Shown: in pieces, positions 10,043 through 18,492 of the stretch
Layout: every line of letters starts with the position of its first letter
Position numbering within the stretch: the stretch's first letter is position 1
Assembly: GCF_900313035.1 (NCBI RefSeq)
Contig: NZ_OMPS01000033.1
Coordinates: 62,001 to 126,000, forward strand
DNA length: 64,000 nt
Direction: 5' to 3'
Origin: Ruegeria sp. EL01
GTDB taxonomy: Bacteria; Pseudomonadota; Alphaproteobacteria; Rhodobacterales; Rhodobacteraceae
Translations under genes and position numbers: made by a program
Notes under the pieces: model-generated
Told to the model about the DNA's origin: nothing
Seen by the model: only the letters and a program-made list of their open reading frames with translations
Database searches by the model: none

Positions 10043-11482
10043 TTAGTACAGCCGCAGGTATTCCTGCACCTCCCAGTCGGTCACGGCCTGATGGTATCGC
10101 TCCCACTCGTCGTTCTTGTATTCCAGATACGAATGGCGCATCACCGGACCCATGACATGTTCTGCCATCTCATCCGTGCGCAAGGCCTGAATCGCGCTCC
10201 ACAAGGTGCGTGGCAGGCGACGAATGCCCAGTTCTTCCAACTCAGCCTCAGTCTTGGAATACAGATCGAAATCCGTGGCTTTGCCCGGATCAACCTTGTT
10301 CTTGATCCCCTGCACCGAACAGGTCAGGTGCATTGCCATCGCCAGATACACGTTCATCGTCATGTCACAGGCACGGTTTTCGATACAGTGGCGGCTTTGC
10401 GGCAGCCGGAACTGGGCAGACCGGTTGTTGAACCCGTAGGTGATGTTTGTGGGCGCCCAGGTGACGGTGCCGCCCTCAAACCCACCTACGCGCGGAACCA
10501 AACCGTTATACGAGTTCACGGTTGGGCAGGTGATCGCGGTGATCGCCTCGGCGTGCTGCATCAGGCCACCAACGGCCCAGCGGCTTTCGTCTGACCATTC
10601 ACCTTCGGGCGTTTCATAGATGTTCTCGCCGGGGCGGCTTTCGTGCTGCATCGACATGTTGATATGCGCGCCTGAACGCCAGTCGCCCACAGTGGGTTTT
10701 GGCATGAAGGTCACGAACATGCCGTGCTTTTTGGCAACCTCTTTCAGGACAATACGCAGGAACGCCAGCCGATCGGACATTTCCAACACGTTGGTATAGT
10801 GGAAATCCAGCTCGAACTGGGAATAGGCGCCTTCGGCAACCACATCGTGCAGGTTCCAACCCAAACCTTCGATGATGTCGATCATGTCCTTGAGGTATGG
10901 CATTGAATCGACCGAATATTCCACGTCATAGCCAAAGGCCTGACGACGGGGGCGCAGCCCGTCTGCCGGATCATCATCGAATGCCTTCACGGGCTGACCG
11001 TTCTCGTCGTATTTCATGACGATGAATTCGGGTTCAACTCCGGCATAGCCGGTGTACCCTTCCTGCGCGGCCTCGTGCATTGCGCGCTTCAGCGCCTGAC
11101 GCGGGCAGACATTGTAGGGCGCATCTTCCCAGTAGAGGTCCGAGAAAATGACCGCCATCGAAGTGTCCCAGGGGCAGATATAGACGGCATCCAGATCAGG
11201 CACCACGACCTGATCACTGTCTGCCGGGCTCAGCTCGGGAACAAACGAGATCGAGTGCACCGCAAATTGCGGACCCTTGCCCAGACACAGCTGTTCAAAA
11301 TCGCTCATCGGGACGGGTTTGGTCTTTGGGATGCCGTGCAGGTCGATCCATGCACCCATCACATATTTGACGCCAGCATCTTCCAGACGCTTTTTAACTT
11401 CGGGAATCTTCGGGCGATTGCGTTCCACCGCGTCCTTGAAGCTCTCGTAGTAGATCTTGCCGTTGGTATTGTCTTTTGGCAT
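10043..11482 (-). CDS. glnT: Type III glutamine synthetase / gamma-glutamylamide synthetase-like
   Basis: This 479-residue member of the glutamine synthetase superfamily ligates glutamate to ammonia or an amine using ATP. Visible motifs are GVEPEF (E150), SQFELDF (residues 221-227), KPTVGDWRSGAHINMS with H273, NSYNGLVPR and the late RLPQSRHCIENRACD. ATG 11482 has AGGAGG upstream. Close family members annotated GlnT/GMAS make gamma-glutamylmethylamide from methylamine or related amides of other amines. Its place between a Rieske oxygenase set and a BCCT carrier fits amine assimilation, which is inference. The exact amine cannot be read from sequence. Confidence 0.85.
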   Translation of the reverse strand: MPKDNTNGKIYYESFKDAVERNRPKIPEVKKRLEDAGVKYVMGAWIDLHGIPKTKPVPMSDFEQLCLGKGPQFAVHSISFVPELSPADSDQVVVPDLDAVYICPWDTSMAVIFSDLYWEDAPYNVCPRQALKRAMHEAAQEGYTGYAGVEPEFIVMKYDENGQPVKAFDDDPADGLRPRRQAFGYDVEYSVDSMPYLKDMIDIIEGLGWNLHDVVAEGAYSQFELDFHYTNVLEMSDRLAFLRIVLKEVAKKHGMFVTFMPKPTVGDWRSGAHINMSMQHESRPGENIYETPEGEWSDESRWAVGGLMQHAEAITAITCPTVNSYNGLVPRVGGFEGGTVTWAPTNITYGFNNRSAQFRLPQSRHCIENRACDMTMNVYLAMAMHLTCSVQGIKNKVDPGKATDFDLYSKTEAELEELGIRRLPRTLWSAIQALRTDEMAEHVMGPVMRHSYLEYKNDEWERYHQAVTDWEVQEYLRLY

Positions 11483-11579
11483 GTTTTTTCCTCCTGTCAG
11501 GGTCCCGCCTTGCATCTCATCGTTGCAGCGATCGACGGGCCGCTAAAATCCTGTACTTTTCTCGACTGCGCAAAGAAGA

Positions 11580-11614
11580 CCGGCAACAAGTGAGGGAGAG
11601 CCACCTATTGCCGG
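11580..11614 (-). terminator. Possible terminator after the cupin gene
   Basis: CCGGCAA (11580-11586) and TTGCCGG (11608-11614) can pair across a 21-base loop just after the cupin stop on the - strand. A pyrimidine-rich TCTTCTTT tract follows. The loop is long, so the call is weak. Confidence 0.35.
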
Positions 11615-11635
11615 CTTTCAATCTGCGACCGGCGT

Positions 11636-12040
11636 TCAGCCCGGCACAAAATCGTTTGGATCGATTCCGGGAACTTCGGTGATACCCGCCAGCTGTTTCC
11701 AGTTATGCGGGTATGCAGCATAGAAGATCACGCAGCGGTCATCCGCCTCATACGAGATGTGATTGTCCTTCGGGACAAACAGCACATCACCGCGGTTGCA
11801 GTTGTATTCCTGACCGTCACACACCAGACGGAACGTGCCTTCAAGCACATAGATGATCTCATCGCAGGTCAGATCCCATGGAATCTTGATGTTTTTCAGA
11901 ACGTTGATCCCGCCACACATGGACGTCGAAAATTCGCTCGTGACCATTGGCTTGATATAGGTGTCGCCGTCGCCGTCACCGATTTTATTATAGCGGTCCT
12001 CAACGAGGTCCCATTTCATCAGTCTTGGTGTTTCACCCAT
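11636..12040 (-). CDS. EutQ-like single-domain cupin
   Basis: This 134-residue beta-barrel protein has a cupin core: DEIIYVLEGTFRLVCDGQEYNCNRGDVLFVPKDNHISYEA matches the two cupin motifs (E-x6-G and G-D-x4-P-x4-H). The sequence style resembles the EutQ/ethanolamine-type cupins, including the CGGINVLKN opening and the late YPHNW. It lies three bases after the glyoxalase-like gene in the same operon. Possible roles are a small isomerase, a kinase-like EutQ activity or an accessory ligand-binding protein. Metal ligands are not fully canonical, so function is open. Confidence 0.8.
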   Translation of the reverse strand: MGETPRLMKWDLVEDRYNKIGDGDGDTYIKPMVTSEFSTSMCGGINVLKNIKIPWDLTCDEIIYVLEGTFRLVCDGQEYNCNRGDVLFVPKDNHISYEADDRCVIFYAAYPHNWKQLAGITEVPGIDPNDFVPG

Positions 12041-12043
12041 TGG

Positions 12044-12481
12044 TCATGCCTCTTCTTTAGCTAAATGTTTCAGAATGGATTCGTTCAGTTCGACCTTGTA
12101 GCCGTCCGGGTCCTCGCAGAACGCAATGACACGGGTGCCGTTTTTCATCGGTCCTGGCGCACGTGTGATGTTCACACCAGCCGCCGCCAGGTCTTCGCAG
12201 GCCTTGTAGACATCCGGCGTTTCGATGCAGATGTGACCGTAGGCATCACCTTTTTCATAAGGCTCTTCACGGCCCCAGTTCAGCGCCAGTTCAAGCGTCG
12301 GAGAGCTTTCTTCCGGACCATAGCCGATGAAGGTGTTGGTAAATTTGCCTTCGGGATAATCCGTGCGACGCAGCACCTGCATACCCAGAATGTCGCAATA
12401 GAACTTAAGACTTGCCTCAAGATCCACAACGCGGATCATTGTATGCGCAAGGCGAAAGCCCGTATTCGTTTGATTTGCCAT
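12044..12481 (-). CDS. VOC-superfamily protein, glyoxalase I (GloA)-like
   Basis: This 145-residue protein has two beta-alpha-beta-beta-beta modules. It matches lactoylglutathione lyase closely: HTMIRVVDLEASLKFYCDILGM at the start, ELALNWG, DAYGHICIE and the final FCEDPDGYKVEL. The expected metal ligands H and E occur in each half (HTMIRV, ELALNWG, GHICIE, YKVELNE). It may be a true glyoxalase I that removes methylglyoxal or another aldehyde adduct, or a VOC enzyme recruited to the pathway. It starts 15 bases downstream of the Rieske gene on the - strand. Confidence 0.87.
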   Translation of the reverse strand: MANQTNTGFRLAHTMIRVVDLEASLKFYCDILGMQVLRRTDYPEGKFTNTFIGYGPEESSPTLELALNWGREEPYEKGDAYGHICIETPDVYKACEDLAAAGVNITRAPGPMKNGTRVIAFCEDPDGYKVELNESILKHLAKEEA

Positions 12482-12496
12482 TATATATCCCGTCTT

Positions 12497-13603
12497 TCAC
12501 TTACTTGAACTTGCAACGTCGTTGGCCACCAGGTCCTGGAATGCGCGCACGCTGTCCTCCCACGCGGGCGACAGCACGCCCCCTGCATCCGCGATTTCCG
12601 ACGCACGGCCCAGTTGCAGCCGCTCGGTCATTTCGTGGTCTTCCTTGTGAACGTCCCACCACAGCTTCTTCAGGCCCTCGACATCGTGGCCATCCAGTTT
12701 CTGACCCGCCGTGGTGTAGATGGCGCGTTTCTGCAGCATCGTGCTCGGACCGGTCGGAATGTTCAGGTAAACACCCATCTGATCGGGAAAATACCGACCC
12801 AGAATGAAGTTCGGGTACAGGGCCAGATAGCGCGAGCTGACGCCAAGGCTTCCGGATGTTCCGATCTCTTCCTCCAGATCCACAGCACTGCCCATGCAAT
12901 TGCCGTCAATGATCGTATAGTGATCTTCCAGCGGCTGGTCTGTTGTGGTGGCGTGCACGAACTGAACATGATAGGGCTCGATGAAGTTCTCCATGATGAA
13001 CTTCCAGTTGCAGGCCACTTCGCCGAATTCCAGCGTCGCGACACAATCGACCATGTCCCATTCCATCCCTTCCAGACGCGCCAGCAGCGTGGCTGAGTAG
13101 TCTTCGAACGGTTCCGCCTCGCCATCGATGTTCACGAATATCCAGTCGTTCCAGACATGGGTCCGGATCGGGATCAGGCTGTTGGCTTTCTTGTCGAAAT
13201 CTTCGTGGTTGTGCTGGTTCGGGCCACCGAAATGCGGCGCCGCGCGCAACTGACCGTCAAGGTCATACGCCCAGGCATGATAGGGGCAGCGGATCAGCTT
13301 CCCGACGTTCTTCGGTTCATCAACCAACGTCAGGCAACGGTGACGGCAGATGTTGTGAAACGCCTTGATCTCACCCTTGGTGTTGCGCACGATCAAAAGC
13401 GGTTTGTTCGCGATCGTGACGGGTACGGCATCCCCGCTTTCTTTCAATTCATGGGCGAACCCGATGCAAATCCAATTGCGATGAAACACTGTTTGGCATT
13501 CCGCCTCCCAGAATTCCTGGCCTGTATATGCAGCTGCTGGCAGCCCGCGTTTCAGACCGCTGCTCTCAAAAAACGGAGACAGAATCTTCTGCATGTCACC
13601 CAT
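12497..13603 (-). CDS. Rieske non-heme iron oxygenase, large (alpha) subunit
   Basis: This 368-residue aromatic-ring-hydroxylating-type or N-demethylating oxygenase has a Rieske 2Fe-2S site at C86-x-H88 and C106-x2-H109 (NICRHRC and RCPYHAWAYDLDG). The mononuclear iron site lies in NFIEPYHVQFVH with H212 and H217. ATG 13603 has GGGGAGG upstream. The motif spacing and the WAYDLDG sequence resemble the GbcA/CntA/stachydrine demethylase branch more than classical dihydroxylating dioxygenases, but I cannot exclude other substrates. No beta subunit is present. The ferredoxin at 5549 is the likely electron donor. It is the promoter-proximal gene of the - strand operon. Confidence 0.9.
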   Translation of the reverse strand: MGDMQKILSPFFESSGLKRGLPAAAYTGQEFWEAECQTVFHRNWICIGFAHELKESGDAVPVTIANKPLLIVRNTKGEIKAFHNICRHRCLTLVDEPKNVGKLIRCPYHAWAYDLDGQLRAAPHFGGPNQHNHEDFDKKANSLIPIRTHVWNDWIFVNIDGEAEPFEDYSATLLARLEGMEWDMVDCVATLEFGEVACNWKFIMENFIEPYHVQFVHATTTDQPLEDHYTIIDGNCMGSAVDLEEEIGTSGSLGVSSRYLALYPNFILGRYFPDQMGVYLNIPTGPSTMLQKRAIYTTAGQKLDGHDVEGLKKLWWDVHKEDHEMTERLQLGRASEIADAGGVLSPAWEDSVRAFQDLVANDVASSSK

Positions 13604-13792
13604 TTAGTTTCCTCCCCAAAAAAGCTGGACGACTGAGATGTTGATATGTGCTGGCACCTGCTGGCGCTGATCCGTCATAACAAACAAGATCAAACTGCGC
13701 TTTTCGTAATTTGTCTAGCTTTTTTTGTATTTTCCGTACGACGGCCAGTTTAACCCTGCAGAATGCTAAAATAATTTAGGAATTTGTTGGCC
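13604..13792 (-). promoter_or_regulatory. Promoter region of the Rieske operon
   Basis: This 189-base AT-rich stretch upstream of the Rieske gene ends at the left edge of an IS630 element. It must contain the operon promoter unless the IS supplies it. No specific operator was recognised. Confidence 0.35.
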
Positions 13793-13807
13793 TAAAGCGT
13801 TTCCAGT

Positions 13808-14329
13808 TTACGTAGAAGCATATCCGGCCTCACGAAAGTAGTTCCAGCATTCCTGCGGTGTGTAGAGGTCGCAGATTTCGCTGAGGGCGTTGAAGAGTTC
13901 TGTGAAGGATCGTGCACCGATGCGTCGGAGGTGGGCTTTCAGTTTTGAGAACGCCATTTCTATTGGGTTCAAGTCCGGGCTGTAGGGCGGCAAGAAGAGG
14001 AACCAGCAGCCATGGTCACGGAGGGCTGCCTCGGCCTCCTTGTTTCGATGCGTGGCGAGATTGTCGAGGATCACGGCGGTGCCGGGCTTGATCTCGGGGA
14101 TCAACACATTGCGGATGTAGGCAATAAAGGCGGGACCGTCCATCGCCCCCTTGATGACCCAAGGCGCGACCAGATCGGATGCCCCCAGCCCTGCGATCAG
14201 CGTTTGGGTTCCCCAAGACCCAAACGGCGCGGATGCTGTCAGCCTTGTGCCGCGCAAAGATCTCCCCCGCGTTCGTGTCAGATTGGTTTTGACGGATGTT
14301 TCGTCAAGGAACACAACACGTTCAGGCAT
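13808..14329 (-). CDS. IS630 transposase OrfB (copy A)
   Basis: This 173-residue C-terminal catalytic part has the DDE triad region: VVFLDETSVKT, VILDNLATHRN and PYSPDLNPIEMAFSKLK. The open frame continues upstream beyond the ATG at 14329 to the A7 slippery site at 14418-14424. It is therefore probably translated mainly by -1 frameshifting from OrfA, as known for other IS630 members. The frame looks intact. Confidence 0.85.
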   Translation of the reverse strand: MPERVVFLDETSVKTNLTRTRGRSLRGTRLTASAPFGSWGTQTLIAGLGASDLVAPWVIKGAMDGPAFIAYIRNVLIPEIKPGTAVILDNLATHRNKEAEAALRDHGCWFLFLPPYSPDLNPIEMAFSKLKAHLRRIGARSFTELFNALSEICDLYTPQECWNYFREAGYAST

Positions 14330-14379
14330 GGCGCTGATCGCAGGGGCACGATGGGTGAACCAATCGGCCCGGGCCCGTT

Positions 14380-14766
14380 TTACCCTTGCTCTCTTGCGTT
14401 CATCCGCAATGAGGCTCTTTTTTTGTACGTGTAGCCCAACCGCTTGAGCGCCTGGTCAATGCCGGAGACGGACGCGGTGACGTTGTGCGCATCGGCCAAC
14501 GCACCCTGAAGCTCCCTGAGTGTGATGTCCGGATCTTGGTGGATCAACTCGATCAGGAACTCGTGGTAGGGTGCCAGCCTGCCATGACCGGTGTTGCGCG
14601 GGTTCTCGGCCGGCTTCAGGCGCAAACCTTGCCTGAGCTTCTGTGAAAGGCGCGACGCGGACGCCGCTGAAATCATCAGACGACGGCCGATCTCACGACC
14701 CGTCAGTCCTTCGGCAAAGAGCGCCTCGAAACGTGTACGAATATCGGCAGAGAGCGGGTTAGGCAT
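14380..14766 (-). CDS. IS630 transposase OrfA (copy A)
   Basis: This 128-residue N-terminal part of the transposase has a helix-turn-helix (EGLTGREIGRRLMISAASAS) that binds the element ends. It ends at a stop just after an A7 tract (T7 at 14418-14424 on the given strand). A -1 slip on that tract (A AAA AAA G) joins the frame to OrfB without an intervening stop, so the active protein is probably the OrfAB fusion. ATG 14766 follows CAGGAGGATCAG. Confidence 0.85.
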   Translation of the reverse strand: MPNPLSADIRTRFEALFAEGLTGREIGRRLMISAASASRLSQKLRQGLRLKPAENPRNTGHGRLAPYHEFLIELIHQDPDITLRELQGALADAHNVTASVSGIDQALKRLGYTYKKRASLRMNAREQG

Positions 14767-14850
14767 GAACTGATCCTCCTGAATAGGATGAATCAGAAAA
14801 CGCGCCCGCTGTGAATCCCCTACGATTCAACAAAAGCTGGAAACGCTTTA

Positions 14851-15434
14851 GAATGGATCACCGAGCCACGGTATCGCCTACATTCACTTAGACACGCGCG
14901 ACGGTCGATACCATACAAATTCAATGATGCCCGTTACGACAAGCCTTCCCAAGGCTAACTCCCGGTCACGATTTACTCGGACTACAAATATAGTCTCCGA
15001 CGTCGAGGTGACGTGCCGGTCTGGGTTTTGATGCTGTGGTGCGGAACTGGACATTGCCAGGCCGCAAAACATGGTGCAATCACCACATCGATGCCATAGC
15101 CGAGCACTGCAGGATGAACTGGCAAACTGAGACGGGATACAACCAGCGATCGCTTCCGGTCACCCCACCAAACGGGTCGATGCACTCGTTCCATGGAGCC
15201 TCATGTTATCAAGCTGATCGCGCGCGAGGTAAAGGCGCCATTTACTTGCGACCATCCATACCGCGAAATCTGCATGGGCGATCAGTGCAATATCTAGAAT
15301 AGCGCAGTGCTTCCAATATTTGGAAAGCTCACTTTTGCAATGTAAAGCAGGTGTTTCTCCCGCTTCGCCAAGACGCGTAAATCGTTGCGTTTTTCAAAGG
15401 AACACGGATATTTGCGAAATCAATGAGTCGCGCG
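14851..15434. other. Intergenic region without a recognised gene
   Basis: This 584-base stretch between the IS630 element and an outer-membrane pseudogene holds no open frame with family-like content or a good ribosome binding site. It may be eroded coding sequence. I see no RNA gene. Confidence 0.4.
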
Positions 15435-15881
15435 TCAGAAGCGATACGCCCCACGAACTTGTAATGCGGTGCCATCAAAATCCAGCGGACCATCGCTGAA
15501 ATGACTTCAGCTTACATCGCCACGGAACCTTGTATAACCTACGATAGCATTAGCCATTCCTTGGCCAAAATCACAACCAGCTCGCGCCCTCTCGCGTAAG
15601 ATGCCATCAAAATCGACAGACGTGTTGCGAATGCCGAGTCCAAGATTCGCGTTGCGTGTGTCGTAGTCAAGCTCGCCACCGATGATTCAATCTCCAAAAT
15701 CGTAGTCATATCCGGCGATCAAACCATTTGTGAAAGAGTTATCGTCGCTAGTGACGCTGCCATCAAATATGCCATACCCGGCACTGAGCCCCGATGTATC
15801 CCCCTGCCCAAACTCCGTACTTGCTGGAGCAGCAGCGAACGAGTGAGCAACTACAGGTGCAACCAATTGAGATTTTGCCAT
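15435..15881 (-). pseudogene. Outer-membrane beta-barrel protein, two in-frame TGA codons
   Basis: From ATG 15881 a continuous frame of 149 codons runs to a stop at 15435. It is interrupted by TGA at 15687-15689 (codon 65) and a second TGA shortly before the final 24 codons. The translation has a degenerate signal-like start and alternating beta-strand patterns (GLSAGYGIFDG, LIAGYDYDFGD, IIGGELDYDTRN). It ends in GAYRF with the C-terminal phenylalanine typical of BAM substrates. The frame is otherwise intact, so it looks like a recently inactivated small OmpA/opacity-type barrel. Stop-codon readthrough is possible but unlikely. Confidence 0.72.
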
Positions 15882-16027
15882 TTTCTTTTATCTCTTTCAC
15901 CATCTGTATCGTTGACTATGTCACTCATTGATCTCAGGCAGTATATGTGAGATTCATCCGGTTTTGGTCGGGTTAGCGGCACGTCGCATCTGACATACCG
16001 ACCAACCTACAATACCAGTCGGTATCC

Positions 16028-16369
16028 TCAAGAACAGCTATTGGCCACTTTTGCTTGGTCGACTGCAACAACCTGTCCTTTTAGGTTTGCGACCTGATCA
16101 GCAATATTTTCGCCTGATGATGTAGTGACGGGTTCACCCAAAACGATCAAAGCGGCAGTATCCTTGTTTCGCGCCATCTTTTGCGAGGCTGAAGCCGATT
16201 GCAAGGCCTGCTGGACGCGCTGATCTTCTTGACTGAGTTGAGCACAGCTGAACCCTTTGTAATTCTCAGGCGATACATAAGCCGCGCGAATGTTCTTTGG
16301 GTTTTGTGCGCAAGCAGAAACGCTCACCATGATGGCTACACACCCGAATGCCGACCAATTTTTTTTCAA
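16028..16369 (-). CDS. Small lipoprotein of unknown function
   Basis: This 113-residue protein starts at a TTG with AAGGA upstream. It has a hydrophobic signal and a lipobox ending VSAC, so C20 would be lipidated. The mature part has conserved-looking GFSCAQLSQEDQRVQQAL and a C-terminal NSC. It is predicted to be anchored in a membrane facing the periplasm. I do not recognise a family. The two remaining cysteines could form a disulfide. Confidence 0.7.
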   Translation of the reverse strand: MKKNWSAFGCVAIMVSVSACAQNPKNIRAAYVSPENYKGFSCAQLSQEDQRVQQALQSASASQKMARNKDTAALIVLGEPVTTSSGENIADQVANLKGQVVAVDQAKVANSCS

Positions 16370-16539
16370 CTTTCGATTCCTTCTTTCACTTGACTGTGTT
16401 TATTGGCACACAGTGCGTATCTCAAAGAATATCGCTAAGCAATATGCTTTTTATGTTTTAGTTAAAATTTTTGTCAAAACAGGCGATACCACCAGCCACT
16501 TTGGTTCCATTACGATCATCGCATGGCCCATTCATCCCG

Positions 16540-17355
16540 CTAGCAGTAGCAGCAGCAGCAGCAGCAGCAGCAGAGGCCTCGGTCACAACGATTGTCGAGC
16601 AAAACTTTTTCGAAGCCGTCAAGCTCAAAATACCACTCTGGAAGTAAGGCGTGAGGCGTGAAAATTCTCAAACACCAGTGATTCGACTGATCCGTCAAGT
16701 GATCGTATTGTTGGATCTCTGTTTGTGTCAAAATATGTATTTCTTTTGCGGGCGCAGCATAAATCGTGAACCAGCAGAACCCTTCGCTTCCCAACATTTG
16801 CCTGACATACATCCGATTATCTTCGTGTTCTGGAACATTGCGAGGGAACTCGGAAGCATCATTTGAACCATCCATCTAGGCATGAACACCAATATGTGCG
16901 CCGGGTTCCATCGTCCATCTTGCCCCGGCCAGGAAAAGGTCCACCCCACCCGAATTGATTTCGCTGTCCGGCGTCAGATGCATGTTGAGCCCCAACTCAC
17001 GAATGCGATAGCCAAATTCTATCATCGTGTCACCATCCAGCAAGCCGGGAATGTCAGTCTCGACCAGCGTGGAGATGCCTGGGTCCCAAGCATAAATGTC
17101 TTCAAGTTGTTCCAGAGTTTTGGCGTAGATCTCGCCCCGCATGTATAGCTTGCTGCCTTCAAAACGGAACTCGGTCGTCTCGACAAGATTGAGGGAGACA
17201 AAAGCGATCCAGATACACCCAACGACGTTTATGAGTGACAATATGGCAAAACTAAAAAGCATAGGGCATGCAAACCGGCTAAGGGCATGCCAGTCATCAC
17301 GCAAACAGTTGAAGACAGCTGCCCTAGGGCTCTTTACCCAAAGAGTTTTCATCAT
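16540..17355 (-). pseudogene. Periplasmic ClpP-like protein (COG3904 style), broken by an in-frame TAG
   Basis: Two adjacent open frames (159 and 111 codons) are in the same phase and separated only by TAG at 16876-16878. Read together they form one protein. It has an N-terminal membrane segment, YMRGEIYAKTLEQLE, and then a ClpP/crotonase-like core with INSGGVDLFLAGARW (putative catalytic Ser) and EPGAHIGVH (putative His). DYVR/YVRQMLG and FYWFTIYAAP style sequence continues after the stop. A Trp codon TGG changed to TAG would explain the break. The 3' end runs into a GCT repeat and encodes a run of Cys, which looks like decay. The COG3904 resemblance is from memory of motif order. Confidence 0.65.
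16542..16573. repeat. AGC trinucleotide microsatellite
   Basis: About ten tandem AGC units with one variant (AGT) lie here. The tract lies at the 3' end of the ClpP-like pseudogene, where it would encode a poly-Cys tail. Such a tract is prone to slippage. Confidence 0.85.
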
Positions 17356-17526
17356 CGCACTGCATTACTCTGCAAAAAAGAGATGTACTGGAATCTGGAG
17401 AGATGATAAGTATTGGTTATCTTTTTACAACTATTATTTTATATAAAATGTAAAATATTTAATGCCTAGAAAATTCTTTACGGCTCATGTCGCTTTTGAA
17501 AAGCAGAAACAAATGAAGGGGGCCAC

Positions 17527-18036
17527 ATGGCCGGATTTGCCAAAATCGTCATGGCACTGAGCTTTTGCTACTATACACTGGAGATGGGGCTGTTGTGGCT
17601 GGGTCAGACGATAGGCTTGCATAACGAAATCTGGGATGCTTATGATTTTCCTGAACAAGTGAACTCACCACCTTTGTGGTCACTACTTGTCGGCCTTGGC
17701 GTGACAGGATTTACCCTTATGTCCTTGGCCTGTGCCTATCGTGGGGCCTGGCTGATACTGAATGGTGGACCAAACCAGGATTTTCGCGATCTAGGCCGGA
17801 ACATGCGACACATTGCATGGGGGCTAATCGGATTCTGGCTTGGCTACAATATTTTGGCTGGTGCTGTTCAGTATCTGATCGTTGTTGATCTGGCATCAAC
17901 CGATGGTTTCGATTTTGGCTGGGACCCGCTGGATTTCGATATCGTCTTTGCCATCATAGGCGTGGTCCTGCTTGCGATATCGCAGACACTCAATCGGGCT
18001 TGGCAAGCCGAAGACGAAAATATGCACTTTCTGTGA
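17527..18036 (+). CDS. DUF2975-type four-helix membrane protein
   Basis: This 169-residue inner-membrane protein has four predicted hydrophobic segments (near residues 5-25, 48-72, 95-120 and 138-158). It resembles DUF2975 proteins, with a short FRDLGRNMRHIAWGLIGFWL segment between segments 2 and 3. AAGGGGG precedes ATG 17527. The next gene, 12 bases downstream, encodes a small Xre-type regulator, which is the standard partner of DUF2975 proteins (YoaS/YozG-like pairs). The biological role of these pairs is poorly known. Confidence 0.75.
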   Translation: MAGFAKIVMALSFCYYTLEMGLLWLGQTIGLHNEIWDAYDFPEQVNSPPLWSLLVGLGVTGFTLMSLACAYRGAWLILNGGPNQDFRDLGRNMRHIAWGLIGFWLGYNILAGAVQYLIVVDLASTDGFDFGWDPLDFDIVFAIIGVVLLAISQTLNRAWQAEDENMHFL

Positions 18037-18048
18037 GGCCTGCATGCC

Positions 18049-18255
18049 ATGGCAATTAATGTGACGCTCGATCTGATGCTGGTGATGCGAAAGACCTCCT
18101 CGAGGGAACTTGCAGCGGCCATAGGCATCTCCGAAACGAACCTTTCCCTGATAAAGTCGGGGAAAATCAAAGGGGTCAGATTTTCAACTCTCAATGCAAT
18201 CTGCAGCTACCTGGAGTGTCAGCCCGGAGATATTCTGAGTTTCGAACCGGACTAA
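18049..18255 (+). CDS. Small Xre/Cro-type helix-turn-helix regulator
   Basis: This 68-residue protein is almost entirely one helix-turn-helix domain. It shows SSRELAAAIGISETNLSLIKSGKIKGVRFSTL, then the characteristic LNAICSYLECQPGDILSFEPD tail of the YozG-like family. It follows the DUF2975 gene by 12 bases and is almost certainly cotranscribed with it. It probably regulates its own operon. The remnant of an IS481-like element begins 70 bases downstream. Confidence 0.85.
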   Translation: MAINVTLDLMLVMRKTSSRELAAAIGISETNLSLIKSGKIKGVRFSTLNAICSYLECQPGDILSFEPD

Positions 18256-18327
18256 TAATCTTAACTTTCGGATGAACTGAGGGCATGGATCATTGTTCAC
18301 CTCAGGTTGTAGATATGTACGGACTCT

Positions 18328-18428
18328 CGGGACACTTCCTGTAAATTATCCAATCTTGGGTGGAGGAAGATCGGGACATTCAATGCAAGCTTAGAGTGCT
18401 TCAACATGCCGAGAAGATCGGCAATGTA
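18328..18428 (+). pseudogene. IS481-like transposase, 5' fragment left of the Tn3 transposon
   Basis: An end sequence CGGGACACTT begins at 18328. Downstream an open frame reads WVEEDRDIQCKLRVLQHAEKIGNV, an N-terminal helix-turn-helix portion, and stops abruptly at the Tn3 boundary. The frame resumes exactly after the transposon at 23303 with RKTCRYFGIV, so the two parts are one interrupted gene. Confidence 0.75.
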
Positions 18429-18466
18429 GGGGTCGAGTCCGGCTGAGTGCAGAATAGGGCGTTAAG
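18429..18466 (+). repeat. Left 38-bp terminal inverted repeat of the Tn3 transposon
   Basis: It matches the complement of 23260-23297 at 35 of 38 positions. The mismatches are at positions 9, 12 and 15 from the outer end. The inner 23 bases are identical. Confidence 0.95.
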
Positions 18467-18492
18467 CTCGGATTGGGCTTCTGTGATTGCGC

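Larger units (their letters stand above)
13793..14850 (-). mobile_element. IS630-family element, copy A (1058 bp)
   Basis: The element is bounded by 14-bp inverted repeats TAAAGCGTTTCCAG (13793-13806) and its complement at 14837-14850, including the TA dinucleotide that this family duplicates on insertion. It carries two overlapping frames read on the - strand. Copy B at 42846-43903 has the same length but has diverged. Confidence 0.88.

Noticed and set aside
9740..10594. 284-codon open frame on the + strand
   Set aside because: It overlaps the C-terminal half of the glutamine synthetase gene in antisense and reads as low-complexity shadow.
15036..15302. 88-codon + strand open frame between IS630 and the barrel pseudogene
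   Set aside because: It has no ribosome binding site, no recognisable domain, and overlaps equally long frames on the other strand.
16540..16575. Poly-Cys tail as a possible metallothionein-like domain
   Set aside because: It results from translation of a trinucleotide repeat at the end of a broken gene, so it is unlikely to be functional.
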